Assembly: GCF_001466725.1 (NCBI RefSeq)
Contig: NZ_CP013650.1
Coordinates: forward strand, 3,968,001 to 4,032,000
Direction of reading: 5' to 3'
Source of the DNA: Lacimicrobium alkaliphilum
Lineage (GTDB): Bacteria > Pseudomonadota > Gammaproteobacteria > Enterobacterales > Alteromonadaceae
Length of the DNA stretch: 64,000 bases
In this document: positions 54,158 to 61,784 of the stretch, in pieces
Layout: the number at the start of each line of letters is the position of its first letter
Numbering within the stretch: the stretch's first letter is position 1
Made by a program: the position numbers and the translations under genes
Notes under the pieces: generated by a model
What the model saw: only the letters and a program-made list of their open reading frames with translations
Databases searched by the model: none
Told to the model about the DNA's origin: nothing

Positions 54158-55318
54158 TTATTCTTCAAAAGAAAGGTTCAGGCGCTTTAAATCTGTCACT
54201 TTCAGTTTCGCCAGGGCCCCCGGAGGCATTCTGAACAACTTCAGATAGGCTTTCGCCTCTTCCATGTTAATCAACCTGTAGGTTTTCAGCATACGGTACT
54301 TACTGTACGCCGCTCCCTGAGCCAGCACTTTGCCCAGGTCTGACATCTCAGACAGCGGCTTGTTATCAGCAACCTCATGCATGGCAGGGGTAATAAAAAC
54401 CCGGCGCAAATCCATTCGCTCTATCAACCTGCTACTGATAGCCAACCCGTGTTTGGTTAATATTTCCCTGAGAAACTCACCACTGGGCTGTAACTCCGAC
54501 AATGCGCTGTGTTCTTCCTTCATTTTCTCAGCATGAGCTTCGGCAATGGCATCCCGCTGAACCTCATCAAACAGCCTGAAGTACAGGCGTACCAATACTA
54601 TCTTGCCGATATCATGCAGCATACCCAGGGTAAAGGCCTGGCCGGCATCCATTTCCCCCATTTCGGCAATTTTCTTACAGGACAAGGCGGTGCCGATACT
54701 GTGCTCCCACAGCCGGGTTTTTATATTCGGGAAAGGATCGGTAATTTGCGGCGTCCAGCGCCGGAATGCCAGTGCCGGGATCACCATTTTCAGGTTTTCT
54801 ATACCCATAAAACTCAGTGCCACCCGCAGGCTGTCTACCGGGATCACCTTGCCCTTTTTATCTGTGCGTCGGTACCTGGGCATATTGATCATCTTGACCA
54901 GATCCGTATGCAACCAGGGGATGGTGGCCACCAGTGGCTCAATCCGGCCGATAGAAGAGGCTCTTACCGCCATCACATCCAGTACATCAGGTAAGTTTTC
55001 ATGCACGCCCAGAATTCTGCTGTACAGCAATTCGGTGTCCTGGATTTTCTCTTCCAGTCTGACCTCCAGTTCCCGGTTCAGCTGTTCCAGCAGTGAATCG
55101 AGAAAATTCTGGTGATGTTTCTGATTCAGCGTCTTGTCACGCTTAGCCTGTTTTTCCACACGCAACAGCTGACGACCAGACTCTTCCACCTCGGGCAGAA
55201 AATTATCCGGACTGTCATTTCCCGTGGCCGTGGCACGCTTTGCCATATCCACGCCGATTTGCAGGCTGGTGAATCTGTGCTCTATTTGCTGTAAGACACT
55301 TTGTTGTTCTGGCATCAA
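54158..55318 (-). CDS. HDOD-domain signalling protein
   Basis: A 386-residue protein. Residues ~60-100 form a helical, charged stretch, and residues ~120-320 an HDOD domain: LPWLHTDLVKMINMPRYRR-like block (here TIPWLHTDLVKMINMPRYRR), LRVALSFMGIENLKMVIPALAFR, WEHSIGTALSCKKIAE, FTLGMLHDIGKIVLVR and ILTKHGLAISSRLIERMDL. HDOD proteins are HD-GYP relatives that usually lack phosphodiesterase activity and act as regulators. The retained LHDIGK is notable but does not prove catalysis. The gene stands alone; its partner is unknown. Confidence 0.85.
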   Translation of the reverse strand: MMPEQQSVLQQIEHRFTSLQIGVDMAKRATATGNDSPDNFLPEVEESGRQLLRVEKQAKRDKTLNQKHHQNFLDSLLEQLNRELEVRLEEKIQDTELLYSRILGVHENLPDVLDVMAVRASSIGRIEPLVATIPWLHTDLVKMINMPRYRRTDKKGKVIPVDSLRVALSFMGIENLKMVIPALAFRRWTPQITDPFPNIKTRLWEHSIGTALSCKKIAEMGEMDAGQAFTLGMLHDIGKIVLVRLYFRLFDEVQRDAIAEAHAEKMKEEHSALSELQPSGEFLREILTKHGLAISSRLIERMDLRRVFITPAMHEVADNKPLSEMSDLGKVLAQGAAYSKYRMLKTYRLINMEEAKAYLKLFRMPPGALAKLKVTDLKRLNLSFEE

Positions 55319-55638
55319 TATTCTTTTTGCTATTGTCTATGCTGGTTATCGGTCTTCGCTATAAATAGTAAAGGCAAGACCGGGCTCAGGGACTGGTATT
55401 GCTAAACCTCCCTGTCAGCCCGTTGACGCCGAAGTGTCAGCCGGACATACAGTCCAGTCATTCCTTTGTCCATGCATAATGCTTATGGGTTTACATGATA
55501 CAGAGAATTGCCGGATATGCAGATAAACACAGCGTATTTTTTATCTGCCACGTCGATGTAACGCTCACTTACACTTTTACCTTTGGCACAACCATGGGGA
55601 AATGGTATCTGTATACTGTGTAATTTCAGGAGTATGGC
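55319..55638. other. Intergenic region, promoters of two divergent genes
   Basis: The 320 bp between the HDOD gene and the LRAT-like gene contain no coding region and no member of the repeat families. It must hold two divergent promoters, but no clear -35/-10 pair or operator palindrome could be identified by eye. Confidence 0.6.
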
Positions 55639-56157
55639 ATGCCTATACCTTTGGTCTGGCTTGGGCTGGGTATCGGTGCAGTAGTGGCATCCGGTCAGTG
55701 GCGAAAGGCTGCGAACCGCAGCCAGATACAGCATTACCCCGGAGAAATCGATATTCCCGTGCGTCCGCAAAACGGTGCGGTTGTCTGTTGTGGCATCTAT
55801 GGCGCCTTTGATCACAGCGGCATCTGGATGGATGATGTGATTATTGAGCGGGCAGGAAACGGGCTGGTGCGCGCCATTTCACCGGCAAGGTTTATTGCCC
55901 GTCGTTCTGGTAAACAGATTTTTGTCGCCTGTGACGCGCAGGGCAAAGTGCTGGCAGATGCCGAGGTCGGCTACCGCGCCGTAGCGCAAATCTATCACTA
56001 TGCGAATTATCACCTGCTGAATAACAACTGCCATCAGTTTGTTTCCTCATGCCTGCATGAAACGCCAGCAAGAGTCACCTTTTTCAGCGAACTGAACAAC
56101 CTGCTGGTGCGGCGCTATGCAAACAGAATCAGCTGGCACCCTGCCATAATCAGTTAG
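55639..56157 (+). CDS. LRAT-like / permuted NlpC-P60 family protein
   Basis: A 172-residue protein with one N-terminal membrane segment (PLVWLGLGIGAVVAS). Its core fits the permuted papain-like LRAT fold: FDHSGIWMDDVIIERAG with a candidate catalytic His59, then YHLLNNNCHQFVSSCL with a candidate nucleophile Cys131 in the NC motif. Members act as acyltransferases, thiol proteases or amidases; none can be chosen here. AGGAG is 6 bp before the ATG. Its 3' end overlaps convergent pabA by 4 bp. Confidence 0.7.
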   Translation: MPIPLVWLGLGIGAVVASGQWRKAANRSQIQHYPGEIDIPVRPQNGAVVCCGIYGAFDHSGIWMDDVIIERAGNGLVRAISPARFIARRSGKQIFVACDAQGKVLADAEVGYRAVAQIYHYANYHLLNNNCHQFVSSCLHETPARVTFFSELNNLLVRRYANRISWHPAIIS

Positions 56158-56732
56158 CACTGATTCAGAAAGTTTTTGAGTATCTGATGACCGGCATCGG
56201 TGAGCACTGACTCCGGATGAAACTGCACGCCACAAAGAGGCAGAGTTTTGTGTTCAATCGCCATCACCGCTTCTGTTTGCCCCTGCTGCTCTGTCCAGGC
56301 GCTGATCACAAATTCATCGGGGATACTGCGTTGCTCCAGCACCAGTGAATGGTAGCGGGTGGCAATAAAGGGGTTGCTGACGCCGGTAAACAGCGCCGAG
56401 CCACTGTGGTGTACCTCAGAGGTTTTACCGTGCATCACTTTGTTTGCCCGTACCACCTGCGCGCCATAGACCTGACCAATGGCCTGATAGCCCAGACATA
56501 CGCCTAAAATCGGAATCTGACCGGTAAAGCATTCTATCGCGGCGAGGGTGATGCCTGCCTGATCAGGCGTGCAGGGGCCAGGCGAAAACACCAGATACTC
56601 AGGAGTCAGACTGGCGATATCCTCCAGGCCAAGCTGATCATTACGCACCACTTCAACCTGTTGCCCCAGCTCGGAAAAATACCGCGCCAGGTTATGGGTA
56701 AAAGAGTCGTAATTGTCGATAAGCAACAACAA
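56154..56732 (-). CDS. pabA: Aminodeoxychorismate synthase component II (glutamine amidotransferase)
   Basis: A 192-residue class I glutamine amidotransferase. LLLIDNYDSFTHNLARYF, VFSPGPCTPDQAGI, ILGVCLGYQAI with the catalytic Cys near residue 79, VMHGKTS and VQFHPESVLTD with the His-Glu pair are all intact. It delivers ammonia to chorismate for p-aminobenzoate (folate) and possibly for anthranilate. The sequence is closer to PabA than to TrpG, and no trpE lies nearby. It follows trpS on the same strand after a 118-bp gap. Confidence 0.92.
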   Translation of the reverse strand: MLLLIDNYDSFTHNLARYFSELGQQVEVVRNDQLGLEDIASLTPEYLVFSPGPCTPDQAGITLAAIECFTGQIPILGVCLGYQAIGQVYGAQVVRANKVMHGKTSEVHHSGSALFTGVSNPFIATRYHSLVLEQRSIPDEFVISAWTEQQGQTEAVMAIEHKTLPLCGVQFHPESVLTDAGHQILKNFLNQC

Positions 56733-56850
56733 TCTGCAATGCCTCGTCAGCCGGAGAAATCAGGTGTACTGATATTAAGGGAGGGGATTATGCCTGAAGG
56801 GGCTTATCCAGCCAATCAGGCATAAAAAACCTATATTCAGGGCTGTAAAC

Positions 56851-57855
56851 TTACGGGCGGGGAATAAACCCCACTGCCTCGTAGACTTTTTTCAGGGTTA
56901 TGGCGGCACGCTCGCTGGCCTTATCCGCACCTTCTTTCATGACGCGATCCAGCTCGGCTCTGTCATTACGCAACTCGCGGAAGCGGGTCTGGATCGGTTC
57001 CAGCAAGGCCACCACTGCATCGGCCACATCGGTTTTCAGATGGCCGTACATCTTGCCTTCATAGTCTGGCACCAGCTCTGCAATAGATTTACCAGTAGCA
57101 CCACTGAGCAGAGTCAGCAGGTTGGATACACCGGCCTTTTCCTGTGGATCAAAATAAATACGCGCCTGCTCATCAGAGTCGGTGACCGCTTTTTTTATCT
57201 TCTTGCTGATTTTTTTCGGCTCTTCCAGCAGCCCCACAAAGTTATTGGGGTTGTCATCAGACTTGGACATTTTCTTAGTAGGATCCTGCAGGCTCATGAT
57301 CCGCGCACCAAATTCAGGGATATAGGGCTCGGGGATCTGAAAACTGGGCCCGTAAATATTATTAAAGCGGGTTGCCACATCCCGGGCTAACTCAAGGTGC
57401 TGTTTCTGATCATCGCCCACCGGCACCTGATCGGCCTGATACAGCAGAATATCGGCGGCCATCAGAATAGGATAGGTATACAGGCCGGCATTGATATTGT
57501 TGATATTGCGGGCTGACTTGTCTTTAAACTGGGTCATGCGGTTCAGCTCACCCATCTGGGTATAGCAATTCAGCACCCAGGCCAGTTGCGCATGTTCAGG
57601 CACCTGCGACTGAATAAACAGGGTGCTTTGCTGTGGGTCGATGCCGCAGGCCAGATACAGAGCCAGGCCATCGAGGGTTGCTTCATGTAAAGCCTTAGCT
57701 TCCTGACGCACGGTAATGGCGTGCAGATCCACCAGCATGTACAGGCAGTCGTAATCCTGTTGCATGGCCACCCATTGCTTCAGCGCCCCCATATAGTTAC
57801 CTATGGTCAGTTGTCCCGATGGCTGGCAGCCGCTTAATACAATGGGTTTACTCAT
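56851..57855 (-). CDS. trpS: Tryptophan--tRNA ligase
   Basis: A 334-residue class I aminoacyl-tRNA synthetase of normal bacterial length. The HIGH-type motif lies in [18 protein letters not shown], the KMSKS motif is in [11 protein letters not shown] near residue 195, and [24 protein letters not shown] forms the Trp-AMP pocket. It charges tRNA-Trp. It is 32 bp after rpe, as in the E. coli rpe-gph-trpS group, but gph is missing between them. Confidence 0.96.
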   Translation of the reverse strand: MSKPIVLSGCQPSGQLTIGNYMGALKQWVAMQQDYDCLYMLVDLHAITVRQEAKALHEATLDGLALYLACGIDPQQSTLFIQSQVPEHAQLAWVLNCYTQMGELNRMTQFKDKSARNINNINAGLYTYPILMAADILLYQADQVPVGDDQKQHLELARDVATRFNNIYGPSFQIPEPYIPEFGARIMSLQDPTKKMSKSDDNPNNFVGLLEEPKKISKKIKKAVTDSDEQARIYFDPQEKAGVSNLLTLLSGATGKSIAELVPDYEGKMYGHLKTDVADAVVALLEPIQTRFRELRNDRAELDRVMKEGADKASERAAITLKKVYEAVGFIPRP

Positions 57856-57887
57856 TTTAAGGTGATCCTTTAAATACAGTCTTGAGC

Positions 57888-58556
57888 TCAGAGTCCGGCC
57901 AGTTGCTCGCGCATCTGAGCAATCACTTGGGCATAATCCGGTTGGTTAAATATGGCCGAGCCGGCCACGAAGATATCGACGCCAGCCTCAGCGATGGCGC
58001 GAATATTATCGACTTTTACGCCGCCGTCAATTTCGATACGAATATTTCTGCCACTGTCGGCGATACGCTTTTTCACCTGAGCCACCTTTTCCAGTGTGGA
58101 GGGAATAAAACTCTGGCCACCAAAGCCCGGGTTCACCGACATCAGCAGCACATAGTCCAGCTTATCCAGCATATGATCCAGGTAATGCAGAGGTGTTGCG
58201 GGGTTTAACGCCAGACCAGCCTGACAACCGGCCTGTTTAATCAGTTGTACGCTGCGATCGATGTGCTCAGAGGCTTCCGGATGAAAACTGATCATGCTGG
58301 CACCGGCCTCGGCAAACATTTCAATCATGCTGTCTACGGGCTTCACCATCAGATGCACATCAATATCCGCCTTGACACCATGCTTTCTCAGTGCACTGCA
58401 GATCATCGGCCCGAAGGTGAGGTTGGGCACATAGTGATTATCCATTACGTCGAAATGAATAATATCGGCACCGGCATCCAGCACGGCGTCCACTTCCTCA
58501 CCCAAACGGGCAAAATCAGCAGATAAAATCGAGGGCGCAATAAGATGTGGCTGCAT
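57888..58556 (-). CDS. rpe: Ribulose-phosphate 3-epimerase
   Basis: A 222-residue TIM-barrel enzyme interconverting ribulose 5-phosphate and xylulose 5-phosphate. Seen: [35 protein letters not shown] with metal-binding His and Asp, [27 protein letters not shown] and [12 protein letters not shown], with the second catalytic Asp. ATG 58556 is chosen because the homologous segment starts there; the open frame extends 18 codons further. It supplies the pentose-phosphate pathway, where xylulokinase product from the xyl genes also enters. Confidence 0.96.
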   Translation of the reverse strand: MQPHLIAPSILSADFARLGEEVDAVLDAGADIIHFDVMDNHYVPNLTFGPMICSALRKHGVKADIDVHLMVKPVDSMIEMFAEAGASMISFHPEASEHIDRSVQLIKQAGCQAGLALNPATPLHYLDHMLDKLDYVLLMSVNPGFGGQSFIPSTLEKVAQVKKRIADSGRNIRIEIDGGVKVDNIRAIAEAGVDIFVAGSAIFNQPDYAQVIAQMREQLAGL

Positions 58557-58847
58557 GACATATCTAATCTGTTGGCAATGGGCTGTTACTCTACCCAATT
58601 TACCTGTCACAGAAAAGGCTCACCACTGCACCATCAGCCGCCCTCACGCTCCAAGATGGTGCAACAGCGGTCTGACAACACAGCGCCGCTGCCACTTCCT
58701 CACTGCTTTACCTTCAGAACGTCCACATTTAACCCATAAATATCAATAAGTTAATTGATATTGGCTCGCAAGAGACAAAAAGGTGGCAAGGCGGCACCAA
58801 CTTTGCTCCAGCCTTTGTGCACATTATTACAATCAGGAGACACAAGT

Positions 58848-59525
58848 ATGAGACAAATGCACAAAGCATTGATCGCCGCGGCACTAGGCAGTGTATTTTA
58901 CAGCCAGGCCAGTATCGCCGAAGTCAGCGCCAATATTGGCGTAACCAGCAACTACCTGTGGCGTGGTGTCACGCAAAGCGCCGATGGCCCCTCTGTTTCC
59001 GGTGGCCTGGATTATGAGCACGAGAGCGGTTTTTATGCCGGCACCTGGATTGGCTCTATTGACTGGGGTAACGGCAACGGCGCCGAGGTAGACTGGTACT
59101 TTGGTTATGCCGGTGAAGCCGGTGACTTTGGTTATGACGTAGGTTATGTATATTACGCCTACCCTGAAGAAGAATTCGACGATTCTAACTTTGGTGAAGC
59201 CTATGCTAACGGCAGCTTCGGTGCCCTCGGCTTTGGCCTGGCCTATACCCTGAATGCCGATGCCGATGATGATGCACCGTTCGGCCAGGGCGACATCTAT
59301 TATCATATCAGTTACGGCTTTGACCTGCCCCAGGAGTATTCACTGGGTCTGACCTACGGCTACTATGATTTTGATATCGACGAGAGTGTCTGGGGTGACT
59401 GGAACTACAGCCATGTTCAGGCCGATTTAAGCAAGGGTGATTTTACCTTCAGCATTTCAAAAGCACAGGAAGAATCCGGCGATGACGACACCAAGTTTGT
59501 TGTCAGCTGGGGGACTTCTTTCTGA
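58848..59525 (+). CDS. TorF-family putative outer-membrane porin
   Basis: A 225-residue exported beta-barrel protein with a signal peptide (KALIAAALGSVFYSQASIAE). The mature start VSANIGVTSNYLWRGVTQSADGPSVSGGLDY is the hallmark of the TorF/Gcw_chp family, followed by alternating aromatic strands (GFYAGTWIGSID, DWYFGYAGEAGDFGYDVGYVYY) and a C-terminal aromatic residue typical of barrel proteins. Start 58848 has AGGAG 9 bp upstream; the open frame begins 31 codons earlier. Substrate unknown. It is rich in Asp/Glu and Gly and lacks Cys. Confidence 0.82.
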   Translation: MRQMHKALIAAALGSVFYSQASIAEVSANIGVTSNYLWRGVTQSADGPSVSGGLDYEHESGFYAGTWIGSIDWGNGNGAEVDWYFGYAGEAGDFGYDVGYVYYAYPEEEFDDSNFGEAYANGSFGALGFGLAYTLNADADDDAPFGQGDIYYHISYGFDLPQEYSLGLTYGYYDFDIDESVWGDWNYSHVQADLSKGDFTFSISKAQEESGDDDTKFVVSWGTSF

Positions 59526-59546
59526 TCTCAGTACCAACACGGATTT

Positions 59547-59565
59547 GAGTGCCTTTCTGGCACTC
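59547..59565 (+). terminator. Hairpin after the porin gene, weak terminator
   Basis: GAGTGCC-TTTCT-GGCACTC is a perfect 7-bp stem 22 bp after the stop of the TorF-family gene. The following bases are C-rich rather than T-rich, so termination strength is doubtful. Confidence 0.4.
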
Positions 59566-59702
59566 CCCACCTTTCGGGCCACAATTTCAGCGTGGCCCGT
59601 TCATCTGTTTGCGATAAAGTCTGCTATTTTCCCGATTATCCCCGTTGTTCAATTATTAATCTGGCGTATAATACCTCCAGGCTATAACTATTTGGTGTTT
59701 GT

Positions 59703-60005
59703 ATGACGGGTAAAATCAGGATGATATCAGGCGTAGCGCTGGCCCTTTCCCTGGTCATGGGATGGTCCGCTTATTGCCATAAAAGCGAGTACGGCATCGA
59801 CTGTGCAAACAGTAACGCACAGGTAGACACCAGCCTGCCACTCAGCCACCCCCAGAACCGCTGCGCAAACGGTGCATCGCAGGATGTTAGCTGGGCATCA
59901 TGGCTCTCCGGCAGCCAGCAAGGCATCCAGTTCCATTTTCTGGATTTACTTGAACTGCTTTCCAGAAGCTCTGACAGCAACGCTGATCACATCCCGGCCA
60001 ACTAA
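59703..60005 (+). CDS. Small hypothetical exported protein
   Basis: A 100-residue protein not recognised as a family member. It begins MTGKIRMISGVALALSLVMGWSAYC, which looks like a signal sequence or membrane anchor, and then has three Cys and a soluble Ser/Asn-rich part ending in FLDLLELLSRSSDSNADH. The stop overlaps the ATG of the DUF2970 gene by 1 bp (TAATG), which supports it as a real, translationally coupled gene. No ribosome-binding site is clear at its start. It might be unstructured or a small regulator of the neighbour, but the sequence does not say. Confidence 0.5.
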   Translation: MTGKIRMISGVALALSLVMGWSAYCHKSEYGIDCANSNAQVDTSLPLSHPQNRCANGASQDVSWASWLSGSQQGIQFHFLDLLELLSRSSDSNADHIPAN

Positions 60006-60205
60006 TGTCTGAAACCAAGATGTCCTGGTGGGAAGTGATAAAAAGCGTAGCGGCCAGCATGTTTGGCGTGCAGAGCGAGAAAAAGCGCCAGGCAGATTTT
60101 TCCTCACACCAATCCATTTTACCCTTTCTGATCGTGGGTGTGATTTTCGTTGCCCTGTTTGTGATCAGCCTGATTATCTTCGTTAAGTGGCTGATTCCCA
60201 GCTAG
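60005..60205 (+). CDS. DUF2970-family small membrane protein
   Basis: A 66-residue protein matching DUF2970: WWEVIKSVAASMFGVQSEKKRQADFSS in the first half and one C-terminal membrane span (LPFLIVGVIFVALFVISLIIF). Family function is unknown. The ATG overlaps the preceding small gene's stop by 1 bp, so the two are co-translated. Its 3' end is 27 bp from the end of the convergent 408-residue gene. Confidence 0.78.
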   Translation: MSETKMSWWEVIKSVAASMFGVQSEKKRQADFSSHQSILPFLIVGVIFVALFVISLIIFVKWLIPS

Positions 60206-60232
60206 AATAGCGCTTTGGCAACACCAGGCCGA

Positions 60233-61459
60233 CTACAAAAAGCGATTAATAAATCGCATAAACGACTTTGACTTCTTCGCCAGAAATATCAGGAATAATG
60301 GCAGCAAAAAAATAATCACAGAGAATGAGATCACCCAGTGGATATTCTTGTAGGGCTCATCATTTAATATCTGCACTAAGTCAAAAAACGCAAAAACACC
60401 CAGGACGCCAACCAGTAAGGAAATGGTATCCATGAAGGATTGAAACTTTCCTTTTGACATTTCCGTTGTCAGGTCGACAAAATCTCTCAGCTTATTATGT
60501 GTTTCCTCAAACTCCCTTTCCAGGCCCCATCCTGCTGATGATCTGATATACCATGAAAACTCCAGCATATCCTCGTTATGCCAGATATTCATGTTATTGA
60601 ACTCGTCATAATTCACCGTTAACTCCCGTTGCAGGGTCGTGCTTTTATCCAGCAGTCCGGGGTAATCACTTTTAGAGGTGGAGCCGATATCATCAAGCAT
60701 TACAGATATTTCACTGCTAATTCTGTTTTTTAAATGCTTAAGCAGATTGAAGAATGCAACCTGATAGCAATAGTTCTGACTCTGTACATGGGTGATGAAG
60801 TAAGCGTAGTTGCGATGTACTTCAGCCCTGATGCCACAACTAAAGCGTTGTCCTTCAGAGCTTGCAAGTGCTCGCCAGTCGTCATCTTCAAGTAAAAATG
60901 TCGTGCCATACATAGAGGGGATATAGAAGTAGTCTTTTGATAACTTAAAATGGTCGTAAACCTTTTCTATGGTGCCAATATCCGGATCACCCTGAGCACC
61001 GGTATCACGCTCTGTGAGTGCGAAGAAATCCTCAACGGATACCTCTTGTTCTTTTACTTTTGCGAAGAAAAGGAAGAAACCCAGATTTAGAACGTGGCGG
61101 ATATTAACGTTTTTACCGTTTAACGAAAAAAGCTCTTCTCGGGGGATCCAGTTTGTTCTGATTCTCTCAATATCTTTTACTGTTAAAGGGACTTGCGCTG
61201 CACATTTGGCGATGATCACCAGATTATCAGAAGAATGGATTATCACCTGATAAGCCACATCGACCGGCGTTCCATCAAAATCCAGCGCAACGCTGCCTAA
61301 CGAAAAGGTGAATACACGATTCCGTTTCAGATAACGGTTGTGATCAAAGAGGCCGTTAAGTCGATCAACTTCATTCAACGTTTTAAGTTGGTCGATGTGT
61401 TTACTGAAAAAGTATTTTGGAAGCGAAAATGCCCGGGATGAATAAAAGTGATTGATCAT
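60233..61459 (-). CDS. Unrecognised membrane protein, 408 residues
   Basis: The family is not recognised. The first ~330 residues look soluble and mixed alpha/beta (FTFSLGSVALDFDGTPVDVAYQVIIHSS, VHRNYAYFITHVQSQNYCYQVAFFNLLKHLKNRI). They are followed by a charged helical stretch (GLEREFEETHNKLRDFVDLTTEMSKGKFQSF) and two C-terminal spans (SLLVGVLGVFAFFDLV and HWVISFSVIIFLLPLFLIFLA). A large cytoplasmic domain with a C-terminal two-helix hairpin recalls the CorA topology, but the GMN signature is absent. The gene is AT-richer than its neighbours and convergent with the DUF2970 gene, so recent transfer is possible. Confidence 0.6.
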   Translation of the reverse strand: MINHFYSSRAFSLPKYFFSKHIDQLKTLNEVDRLNGLFDHNRYLKRNRVFTFSLGSVALDFDGTPVDVAYQVIIHSSDNLVIIAKCAAQVPLTVKDIERIRTNWIPREELFSLNGKNVNIRHVLNLGFFLFFAKVKEQEVSVEDFFALTERDTGAQGDPDIGTIEKVYDHFKLSKDYFYIPSMYGTTFLLEDDDWRALASSEGQRFSCGIRAEVHRNYAYFITHVQSQNYCYQVAFFNLLKHLKNRISSEISVMLDDIGSTSKSDYPGLLDKSTTLQRELTVNYDEFNNMNIWHNEDMLEFSWYIRSSAGWGLEREFEETHNKLRDFVDLTTEMSKGKFQSFMDTISLLVGVLGVFAFFDLVQILNDEPYKNIHWVISFSVIIFLLPLFLIFLAKKSKSFMRFINRFL

Positions 61460-61784
61460 GATTTTCGTGGCCCTGAGTAGAAGCTTACTGTTTTGAATCC
61501 CTGCAGAGATCGGTTAACGCGACCCAAACAATAGTGATTTCCGGAAACTGAAAGCTAATGTACCACTCATAATTTCTTGAAGACAGACAAACGCGGCAGG
61601 CATCGCCAAGGAAAAATGATGGGCATCCAGGGAAACAAACGGATCATGCCCGACATATACGATGCTTGCGCTAAAGGGGATATGGAGCGACCTCATAGCA
61701 CGCCTGTGCAGTATTTGACTAATGGATCTGAATACCGCATGTTTGCAGTCATAACAGCAGAGCGAAAGGGAACAGGGAAATCGT
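61460..61784. other. Intergenic region without a convincing gene
   Basis: This 325-bp gap between the divergent 408-residue gene and the DUF2339 gene should contain two promoters. A TTGACT at ~61714 could be a -35 element for the rightward gene, but a matching -10 is not evident. No repeat-family members were seen. Confidence 0.5.

Noticed and set aside
55583..55600. TTTGGCACAACCATGGGG before the LRAT-like gene as a sigma54 promoter
   Set aside because: It has GGCA at -24 but no TTGC at -12 with correct spacing.
56788..56831. TGCCTGA...TCAGGCA hairpin between trpS and pabA as a terminator or Trp attenuator
   Set aside because: The T-run is on the wrong side for minus-strand transcription and no leader peptide with Trp codons was seen.
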